In this document: positions 56,774 to 64,000 of the stretch, piece by piece
How positions within the stretch are numbered: position 1 is the stretch's first letter
How the letters are laid out: each line of letters begins with the position of its first letter
Assembly (NCBI RefSeq): GCF_000471905.2
Contig: NW_006495813.1
Span: 359,084 to 423,083 of the forward strand
Direction of reading: 5' to 3'
Length of the DNA: 64,000 nucleotides
Source: Amborella trichopoda
Taxonomy: Eukaryota; Streptophyta; Magnoliopsida; Amborellales; Amborellaceae
Program-made: the position numbers and the translations under genes
The notes under the pieces: generated by a model
Told to the model about the DNA's origin: nothing
Databases searched by the model: none
What the model saw: the letters and a program-made list of their open reading frames with translations, nothing else

Positions 56774-57159
56774 TGGGTGTGGTTTGCATAAGGTTGCAAC
56801 CTTGAACAATTCAATTACGGCATATCTCCAAATTCTATAATAAAATGTAATTTTGGTGTTAGGATTGCCTGAAAATCTATTTCCAACTCTAATTATGAAA
56901 TTTTAAACTCCAAAAATAGTTCAAATGAAGTAGATCTATAAACATATGAAAATCTTGAAAATGGATAGTTTAGATAATGTGTTGCAAGTGCATTATTTTT
57001 TAGACTCAATTTTTTTTTTTTTTTCATATTCATACATCTTGATGTCGAGATGATTAATTAGAGGCTTTTTCAACATTAAAACAAAATTTTCCGATGGATT
57101 TTTAAGTTGCAACCTTAATTCTACATCTTAAGGTTGCAACCTTATATAAACTTCTTCCG
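56774..57159. mobile_element. MITE family A, copy 7 (perfect 7-bp TSD)
   Basis: Starts tgggtgtggtttgcataagg and ends ccttatataaacttcttccg, with ggttgcaacctt as the subterminal palindrome in both arms. ataaata lies on both sides (56767-56773 and 57160-57166). A subfamily that differs from copies 1-3 in the subterminal part and shares it with copy 4. Confidence 0.85.
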
Positions 57160-57169
57160 ATAAATATTA

Positions 57170-57602
57170 GGGTAAATTTTGGATACCTCCAAAGTGAACT
57201 TTGTAGACATTTTACCTCCAAATAATTTTAGCGTCCCCCCATGACCCAGTTACTATTTTTTCTTACTTTTACCCTAATAAAAAAAGTCATTGTTTTAAAG
57301 ACTAAACTATCATTCCCCTCCTATACCCTATCCTGGTAGAGAGATAGGTTGGGTAGAGAGACAAAAAGAGAGATAGGATGGGTAGAGAGAGAGAGAGGGG
57401 GGTTTAGAGAGAGAGAGGTTGGGTAGAGAGAGATTTAATGGGTATGGTAAATGAGGGGAATTGTAATTTAGTCTTTAAAACAATATTTTTTTGATGGGGG
57501 TAAAAGCAAGAAAAAACAGTAATTGAGTCATGGATGTGATTCTAAAAGTATTGAGAGTAGAATGTCTAAACAATGAATTTTGGGGGTTTCCTTAATTTTC
57601 TC
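57170..57602. mobile_element. MULE-type MITE with about 165-bp TIRs and perfect 9-bp TSD
   Basis: Left GGGTAAATTTTGGATACC and inverted right GAGAAAATTAAGGAAACC begin long arms sharing tttttcttacttttaccc and tgttttaaagactaaac. taaatatta flanks both sides exactly (57161-57169 and 57603-57611). The left TSD overlaps the TSD of the adjacent family A MITE. Confidence 0.85.
57337..57440 (+). repeat. GGGTAGAGAGA minisatellite
   Basis: Imperfect units of gggtagagagaga and agataggatgggtagagag in the loop of the MITE at 57170-57602. Confidence 0.8.
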
Positions 57603-57791
57603 TAAATATTAAAAATAAAGAAAGAGATTTTGTAATATAATTTTAACTTCATTAATTGTAAATTTCTTAGAGACAACCACATCCTTCTACAATATGGATG
57701 TTTAGTATATTGTAAAAGTAGGTCCCCTTACTACTATTTTCCTATTGTTTTTGTTAGATGGGGTATTAAGGATTTTAGTGTTTCATGGCAG

Positions 57792-57971
57792 GAGCTAGAT
57801 GGAGAGGACGCAAGGCTTGTGGATCATTTTGATGTAATAGCAGGGACCAGCTCAGGTGGGCTTGTAACCGCCATGCTCACCACACCTGACGTAAACAATC
57901 GTCCCCTTTATGCGGCTAAAGACAGTCCCCTTCTACCTTGAGCATTGCCCTAAGATTTTTCCACAGCCACG
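57792..57971 (+). CDS. Patatin-like exon 2 (frameshifted)
   Basis: After acceptor catggcag it reads [20 protein letters not shown], then [20 protein letters not shown] and AAKD. GTSSG holds the catalytic serine. gacagtccccttctacc contains one base too many (or two too few), so the frame runs into TGA. The donor cacg|gtaagg is good. Confidence 0.8.
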
Positions 57972-58195
57972 GTAAGGGAGGTCACGATTACTTATAACCG
58001 TCCGATATGAAAGCTAATAGCTTGGGGTGTGTCACAAAGTTCGAGGTAGTTTTTTTGGAACTTTAGGTCTAGTCAATGAAATAAATGTAGCTACTCAATT
58101 TCACATCCAATGGTCAAGATTAATTGTGACCATCTTGTATCATTTATATCAAAGATAAATGGTCTCATTATATACTTTCCCCTAAGAAAAAATAT
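57972..58195. mobile_element. MULE-type MITE (GGTCACAATT family), left-truncated, at the exon 2 donor
   Basis: The right arm ttaattgtgaccatcttgta then taaatggtctcattatatac is complete. The left arm begins only at ggaggtcacgatta, four bases past the donor gt, and lacks the outer 50 bp found in other copies. The start of intron 2 is therefore made of transposon sequence. Confidence 0.65.
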
Positions 58196-58205
58196 ATTTT
58201 GAACC

Positions 58206-58736
58206 TTGAAAGTTAGGGGTGTCAATGAACCCAGACCTGACCCGGGACCTGCGGGGAATACCTAACACGGGTTTGGGTATGGGTCCAACATTTGGATCCG
58301 ACGGGTCGACCCGCACCCAATTCATACCCGTCCCGTACCTGTAAACTGTTGGAGATAAAATACTTCAACCTTTGGGTGTATTAAGGATTGTATACAATAA
58401 GAACTAGTAGTCATCTTTAGCTAATAAACGACAAATTAGACGGCTTGAAATCTAATTGCAGGTGATTATGACCTTGTTGCCAATAATATAGGTATATGAT
58501 GGGAAAATAAGGGCCAAAAAAAAAAAAAACTGTCATAGTGAAGGTGGCAATGGACCCGATCATACCAGACCCGGGATCCGATAGGATAGACACATGACCC
58601 AATAGGTATGGGTGTGGGTCTAACTTTTGAACCCAACGGTCCAAAACTTGGATCCGAATACTATTTGTGTATGTGTTCGGGTTCAGCCGGACCCGACCCG
58701 TACCTGACCTGACCTGTTTCCACCCCTAGTGAAAGT
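58206..58736. mobile_element. Non-autonomous hAT element with 8-bp TSD
   Basis: The element proper is 58214-58728. The left end TAGGGGTGTCAATGAACCCA and the inverted right end TAGGGGTGGAAACAGGTCAG form the TIR. Flanks ttgaaagt and gtgaaagt match at 7 of 8. Subterminal acccg, gacctgacccggg and gacctgacc repeats are hAT-like. 515 bp without coding. Confidence 0.8.
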
Positions 58737-59133
58737 ACACCGTTATTGGACTCCTTAATTACCAGAGATGCATTAATATGCATGAGAAATGATGAAAGCA
58801 ATATTGATGTGTTTTGGATTCTCAATCTATGTTTAAGCTGAATTGTTGGAAGGGGACCTCAATTGAACTGCACTTCATTTAAATTTTTTGCAGCAAATAA
58901 TTATAATTTTAATAGGCGACAACAAATACATGTTATAAGATGGATTTTTGGAAGGGGAATTTAAACTTTTTCCCACGAATGATTATAGTTTTGATCAGTG
59001 ATAAAGGATATCATTTGAGTAAGAGCACCGTACATGTCACGCACGTAAAATCGATCCAGAACCATGGTAAGACATACATGAGTGGTGAATACACTTCCAA
59101 ACATGGCATATATATTAAAATTCAAGTTTTAAG

Positions 59134-59504
59134 AGGAGCACGTATACCATGCTCTCTCGGGAGTATAGTTTATTTCTACTCCATGACCTACTCAAGAGGT
59201 TTTTTTTTTTCTATATGAAATTTTGTTAACCACCTTAGAATCACTAGATGATTGTTTTCAAAAAAACTAATTTGAAACTTGAGTTTCGAACAGTTAGATC
59301 TAACCTTTTAAAAATTAGACGGTTCTTATTTAATGGTGAGGCCTTATTTTTTTGAGGGATTAGAGGGGGCAATTAGAAATTTTTTTTATTATTAAGGATA
59401 ATCTATGTGAATAGTATATATGCTCCAAAATTGGGGTCCTAAAACTAATCCTAGGTGGGTGTTTCCTTAAGGGAGTAAATGGAGGTGTACTACGTAGGGA
59501 GTAG
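59134..59504 (+). repeat. Dispersed repeat family C, copy 3
   Basis: Uninterrupted copy: left edge gagcacgtataccatgctct then ctcgggagta, middle ccttagaatcactagatgat, right edge ctaatcctaggtgggtgttt then cttaagggagtaaatgg. It is the reference copy for reading the split copy at 43140-50130. Confidence 0.6.
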
Positions 59505-59879
59505 AATATCTTTCCGATTTTAATATAGGTTCGAAGTAGTTTATTAGAACTGAATAATAAAACGTCATACTTTCTAATTGTGTTTTAAAACCTGGTGATT
59601 TCCTGTCTGGATCGACAACTTCGATGGGAATTGGAGGGGAACGAACTTGTTCTAGCATGGTATAAGTTTCGACCTATAACCCCCTAAAACTCTGTGGGTC
59701 CCATTTTAATTCCACCCCATAAATCTATTTTTTTTTTATTGTATTTTATTTATTTTTAATGTGTTTTGCATCACCTAGTCATATCTGATCCAAATCATCG
59801 ATCCAGCGATTCAACAGGAATTTGTGGGGGAACAATCTGTTCACCGATCATCATCAGCATCAAAGATTTTTTCTAATTA

Positions 59880-60850
59880 ATTAAGGCCGGCTACATGAAT
59901 CTTGGTCTGCTATTCCGCTCTATTAAGGGTCTATATCCTCATTGAGGCCATAGGTCCTATATATTTTCTCACTATTTTCAACATGTTATTTTGGGCCTAC
60001 CCCTTGCCCTTTTTGAGCTTTCTCCTTGAACTAACTCGCACCTCTGAGCGGGTGTTGTACTAGGTCTGGTTACACATGACTAGCCCACCTAGGCCTACTC
60101 TCTCTCACCTTATTACTTATTGGTGCTACACCTAAATTTTTCCAATACCTACCAAATCAAATATCGAGGTACTCCATCACAAGCTTCCTCTATATCAATG
60201 AAGAGCATATGGAGGTCTTTTCCCTTCACCCTAAATTTCTCAATTAGTTGCCTAAGTAGGAAAATAGCCTTGGTTGTTATCCTCCTTGGCATAAAATTGA
60301 ATTAATTTTCTTATACACTTGTTTCATGCCTTAGATGCTCAATCAGTCTCTCTTAGAGCTTCATAATGTGGCTCATAAGTTTGATCTCTCGGTAGTTCGC
60401 ACAATTCTGTAAGTCTATTTTGTTTTTGTAAATAGGTACCACAATAAATTTCCTCCATTTGTCAGATATTTCTTTTGTTCTCAACACCTTGTTGAACAAC
60501 TTGGTTAGCTAGTCAATGCCAATCTCCCCCATGCACTTCTAAACATCTATCGGGATATCACTTGGTCCTAAAGCCTTTCCTATCTTCATTATTTTCAAAG
60601 TTTTTTTCACTTTCGATATCCTAATCTTACAAATGTATCTATGACCTCCACCCTCATTCATGCCAACGGTTCTTAATAAACTATATTACTATTGTGTTCG
60701 TCATTTAATAATTTTTTAAAATAAATTATCCACCTTTCGTTGACCACTTCATCCTTGACCACGACCTTTTGATCCCCACTCTTAATGTATTTAATGTAGT
60801 CTAAATCCCTACACTTTTTCTCTTTAATCTGCCCCACCAATCCAAGTTTT
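59880..60850 (-). mobile_element. RTE-type LINE reverse transcriptase relic in intron 2
   Basis: Minus strand, with breaks: WRKFIVVPIYKNKIDLQNCA then NYREIKLMSHIMKL (reverse transcriptase fingers), then FMPRRITTKAIFLLRQLIEK and KGKDLHMLFIDIEEACDGVP, which matches the first catalytic aspartate region (FIDLEKAYD in the family). It lacks the 3' end and the YxDD-type motif. Orientation is antisense to the patatin-like gene. Confidence 0.75.
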
Positions 60851-60918
60851 AAAACACTGGTTTGTCATGTTAAGTGGTTTATTGATGTTTGTCTTTTTGT
60901 TGCTGTTGTTGGCTGCAG

Positions 60919-61104
60919 AGGTCCTTTCAGTTCGGCTTTAAAGATGATGAACGCTGTGCTAGGTCCTAAATATGATGGCAAGTATTTGAGGAGCCTTGTG
61001 CGTGAGAATCTTGAAGACAAGAGGCTCCATGACCCCTTGACCCATATCGTCATCCAACTTTTGATATCAACTTACTTCAACCTACTATCTTTGCGTCCTA
61101 CCAG
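60919..61104 (+). CDS. Patatin-like exon 3 (frameshifted)
   Basis: After acceptor ggctgcag it continues the codon split across the intron, then FSSALKMMNAVLGPKYDGKY, LRSLVRENLEDKRLHDPLTH, IVI. One base is missing in catccaac, after which PTFDINLLQPTIFASYQ is in the shifted frame up to the donor ccag|gtttgc. Confidence 0.8.
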
Positions 61105-61224
61105 GTTTGCTCTATCCCTCTTTGTTCGCGCACACGCACGTGCGCTTGTATAACACCCAAAGAATTCAAATATGATTGATATTGAACCCTATATTTTTCA
61201 TTATCGTGAGAGGCTTTTTTCAAC

Positions 61225-61365
61225 TAATTAGGGTCACTTCACGAATCCTGATCCGCCATTCTACTATATTAATGGTCTTTCCTCAGTGAAGCCATAAGCC
61301 TCCATATCTTTTATCACTACTTCCAACTATGTTCTTGTGGGCATACCCTTGCTCTTTTTGAGTTG
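61225..61365 (-). repeat. Second copy of an RTE LINE segment in intron 3
   Basis: Matches 59880-60020 on the same strand: tgatccgccattctactata/tggtctgctattccgctcta, then tttctcact-type and gcctacccttgc-type blocks. It could be an independent insertion or a duplication between neighbouring introns. Confidence 0.65.
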
Positions 61366-61398
61366 ACGGCTTATATTTTTATGATCCTTAATTTACAG

Positions 61399-61563
61399 CT
61401 AAAGGATGGCAGCACTTCAAAGGATGCACTGCTCTCCGACACTTGCATAAGTACTTCTGCAGCACCAACCTATGTGCTTGCCCATTATTTTGAGAATAAA
61501 GGGTCTGGTGGAGAGGTCAGGTTCTTTCACCTCATTGATGGCGGGGTTGCTGCTAATAATCCT
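61399..61563 (+). CDS. Patatin-like exon 4
   Basis: Acceptor aatttacag. Reads [55 protein letters not shown], exactly 55 codons, then donor gtaatc. DGG holds the catalytic aspartate. No defect is seen. Confidence 0.85.
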
Positions 61564-61658
61564 GTAATCTCTTTCTCTCTCCCCCCATTTCAATGAACCA
61601 GGAATTTCAGCAAACATACTTTTTTTGTTATATTTATACTCTTTCCTTCCATTTGCAG

Positions 61659-61961
61659 ACACTAGTAGCAATCAGTGAGGTGACAAAAGAGCTTTCTCGA
61701 GACAATCCGGATTTTTTTCAAACCAAACCATTGGATTATGCTCAATTTCTTGTCATCTCTCTTGGGACTGGTTCAGTGAAAACACAAGAAATTTATAGTG
61801 CCAAGGCTGCTGCTGGTTGGGGTGTACTGCGATGGCTTTACAACAAGGGTAATTCGCCATTAGTGGACACTTTGTCTCAAGCAAGTGCAGACATGGTGGA
61901 TGTTCATAACTCTATTGTATTTCAAGCGCTTAAGTCGAAAGATAATTTTCTCAGAATCCAG
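61659..61961 (+). CDS. Patatin-like exon 5
   Basis: Acceptor catttgcag. 101 codons from TLVAISEVTKELSRDNPDFF through YAQFLVISLGTGSVKTQEIY to NSIVFQALKSKDNFLRIQ, then donor gtataa. The ISLGTG motif is family-typical. The usual last exon (about 70 codons to the stop) is not found before 64000. Confidence 0.85.
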
Positions 61962-62640
61962 GTATAAATGCAATTTCTAGTAAGGGGCACCTACTATGAG
62001 CAACTTTTATAAAATGGCTCATCACAAATTCAGCAGCTCAGCCTAAATTTTACAACATTTAATAGAGCATGGTCTTGGTTTTGTTGAATCTTACATGAAG
62101 CTCTTGTTAAATTCCAAGATATGCAAACCATAGGTAAATTACTCATAAAACCTTTGTTAATTTTGTGACTAAAACTATAAGAATTTGTGAAGCTCCAACA
62201 ACACCACCTGCAGAAACTAGCGCAGCTCAGATCAATGATTCAAAACTGACTAAGTCCACTCAGACTTGGCTGAGTTGCTCAACTTCTTGCCGGGTACTCA
62301 GGTGCAATTAGGCCCACTTAAAAAGTTAAAAAAATTATAAAAATATATTAATATGTGGACCAATGTGCAAAACTTATTTATGTAATTTGGATTTATTTTT
62401 TTTACAATGATTTGCAAGTTTTCCTTGTCATGTGCCCTATTTTATACTTTCCTCTTGTTTTGCATTTTCTAAAATGTCATGCAAAATTCATGTTTTATAT
62501 TTTATTTATTTATTTTTGACTACTAGTGTTGTCTTTGGCTTTTTTTTCACTTTTTCACTTTTTACTTAATTTTTAAAATAATTTTTATTTTGTTTTTTAT
62601 TTTTCACCGTCGTTTGAGCCCAATACACTGCTCAGCCAAG
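61962..62640. other. Start of patatin-like intron 5, nothing recognised
   Basis: T-rich DNA. ctcagacttggctgagttgc and similar short inverted motifs near 62255-62285 are isolated. No exon continuing the patatin reading frame is visible. Confidence 0.45.
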
Positions 62641-62644
62641 CCCA

Positions 62645-63180
62645 CTGATGCAAGGAGAAAATAAACCAGAAAAATAACAATAAAACAGAAAAGGTTGAGA
62701 GAATATACCCTCTCTCAGTGCAAGGGTCCACCTGAAAGAAATCTCTTCACGAAACCAAATTCTATTCAACTCATTCACTAATTTACAATGAAGGGAGATC
62801 TCCTTTAAATAGACTTAAAAAAGAGAAGATAAACTTTTTCCTTTTTTTTCTATCTTCTCTCTCATCCCTATCTCTTAACCTCACGTACCAAAAAGATTTG
62901 CTTCCCACATTTTATCAAAAGCTTCATATTCTTAAAAAGATAAAACTCCAATAACATTTAACCTTATCCTATTTACATTCCTAAACTAACGAACCAATTG
63001 ATAAGATATCAATTCACGCACTATTTACATTCGTAAACTAACCAACCAATTGATAAGATATCAATTCACGCACAAAATAAACTCTCATGCCCACCGAATT
63101 ATCCCTGCCCACCTCCTATTCTTGTGTTAAAAGATAAACTAAAAAAAAACTAATAATAATAAATTTAATATTCTTTTTCT
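62645..63180 (-). repeat. Possible LTR or 3' end of a Gypsy element
   Basis: Lies directly downstream (minus strand) of a Gypsy gag fragment. Includes ttctattcaactcattcact with aatagactt, similar to the transcript regions of plant LTRs. No partner LTR is in the window, so this is tentative. Confidence 0.3.
62969..63072 (+). repeat. 52-bp tandem duplication
   Basis: ctatttacattcctaaacta and the following 32 bases, ending caattcacgca, occur twice (62969 and 63021), nearly identical. Confidence 0.9.
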
Positions 63181-63184
63181 TGTA

Positions 63185-64000
63185 TTATTTTCCCGGGGTT
63201 GGGAGAAGCTCGACCTCGAGCTTGATTCAAAATGGATCTCCTTCTTCATCACCATGGATGACTATTTCTTGAATTTGATTTTCTGGAACTTCTTCGTCTT
63301 CCTTAGTCAAGTGTACCTCCATCCTTTTTTTTAGGCATTCAAACACACAATAACCTGGTTCGTTGCATCGATAACACATAAACTTTGCCATATAATTTTT
63401 TTTTCATTAATCTTGGTTGGCGTAAAACCTCTTTTTGGGTGTAAAATCGTTTGTCGTTGCTCCCTTGATATTTAGTTTCTACTCGTAAAGCAAGTTGAAA
63501 AGCTTCACTTAAATTCCATGATCGATGTAGGAAAACCGTATCCCTAATGGTAAGTTGAAGGCCATTTACATATCGAGCAATCTTTTGTCCTTCTATCTCT
63601 TAGAGGTTGTTTTGAGCAACTAATCGATAAAACTCCCCAGTATAATCTTCAACTTTTTTTTCATTCTGTTAAAGATTTTGGAGTTCTTAAAAGAAAATTT
63701 ACTCATGATCTACAGGAAGAAAAATTTCTTTCAATTTCTTTCTCATCTGTTGCCAGTCAGTAAGTTTTACCTTCCCACTATGAAGTCGGGATTGTTGAAC
63801 TTAATCTCACCAGGCCCGCAGAGCTTGGTAGCAATAAGTTTAACCTTGCGTTCCTCTAGCAATTCACTTCATTCAAAATAATTGCACTTAACCAATCAAT
63901 AAAGCCTTCGATGTGGAGCTTACCATGAAATTATGGGAGATTGACTTTAATACCAAAATCTAGTGGTCGCCCAATAGGGATCTGGCCTGTAATCTTCGTT
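63185..64000 (-). pseudogene. Ty3/Gypsy gag relic, cut by the window edge
   Basis: Minus strand, many stops: SFID*LLKTTSKR, then DKRLLDM*MAFNLPLGIRFS and GI*VKLFNLLYE match the retrotransposon gag region (YxxLxxxxNLxE, QxxxRYxxGLxxxIR patterns). Near 63385 a knuckle reads CYRCNEPGYCVFEC, where the zinc-binding histidine is tyrosine. Near 63290 an acidic EDEEVPENQIQEIVIHGDEE tail is seen. Pol does not follow: sequence similarity ends near 63185. The element continues beyond 64000. Confidence 0.65.

Larger units (their letters stand above)
50674..57791 (+). other. Patatin-like intron 1 (7.1 kb)
   Basis: Begins gtgcaataat and ends tttcatggcag. Contents: a full-length Copia (50782-55770, antisense), a family A MITE (56774-57159), a MULE-type MITE (57170-57602) and about 1 kb of unassigned sequence (55776-56766). 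Without these insertions the intron would be about 1.3 kb. Confidence 0.8.
50539..61961 (+). pseudogene. Patatin-like phospholipase (acyl hydrolase) gene, five exons seen, two frameshifts
   Basis: Patatin-like proteins hydrolyse acyl groups from membrane lipids with a Ser-Asp dyad. Exons: 50539-50673, 57792-57971, 60919-61104, 61399-61563, 61659-61961; the last exon must lie beyond the window or be lost. Exon 1 has the oxyanion loop [14 protein letters not shown], exon 2 the nucleophile motif [12 protein letters not shown], exon 4 the aspartate motif [11 protein letters not shown]. Exon 2 has an indel after AAKD that brings TGA 6 codons later, though [11 protein letters not shown] continues in the next frame. 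Exon 3 loses one base after THIVI, where PTFDINLLQPTIFASYQ continues in a shifted frame. No signal peptide is visible. Intron 1 is 7.1 kb because of a Copia and MITEs. If the indels are sequence errors, the gene could be functional. Confidence 0.85.

Overview
This is repeat-packed nuclear DNA from a seed plant, almost certainly an angiosperm; I cannot name the species. The plant signs are a patatin-like acyl hydrolase with GT-AG introns, plant-type Copia, Gypsy, L1 and RTE retroelements, a BED/hAT transposon, a Mutator-like (MULE) transposon with a plant mobile domain (PMD) gene, and AT-rich introns swollen by transposons. I saw no prokaryotic operon, CRISPR array or intact rRNA gene. One run of Ns (24397-24542) marks an assembly gap.

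Layout from left to right. 1-2563: decayed Copia gag-pol (-). 4126-7424: a hAT element with terminal inverted repeats (TIRs), an 8-bp target duplication (TSD) and a broken transposase (-). 7433-19132: mostly unassignable sequence with a LINE tail, small DNA-transposon relics, tandem duplications and a degenerate reading region that may be PMD-like. 19724-28667: clusters of MITEs, a PIF/Harbinger-like element, an L1 end and an RTE LINE nested in a MITE. 29517-42143: a 12.6-kb MULE. 43140-50130: a dispersed repeat split by a degenerate full-length Copia. 50539-61961: five exons of a patatin-like gene, with a second full-length Copia, MITEs and RTE relics in its introns. 62640-64000: a Gypsy gag relic.

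The most interesting object is the MULE. It has TIRs of about 200 bp and a 9-bp TSD (8/9 match). A MURA-like transposase starts from the left end (+) and a PMD gene starts from the right end (-). The two genes converge on an array of CCGAGG hairpins. This is the layout of maize MuDR (mudrA and mudrB converging), but with a PMD gene in the second position. Both genes are broken, and the transposase is split by what looks like a solo LTR.

A second notable pattern is a family of about 0.4-kb MITEs. Four of its seven copies have perfect 7-bp TSDs, an uncommon length. The patatin-like gene keeps its oxyanion loop, GTSSG serine motif and DGG aspartate, but has one frameshift in exon 2 and another in exon 3. 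As assembled it is a pseudogene, unless those are sequence errors.
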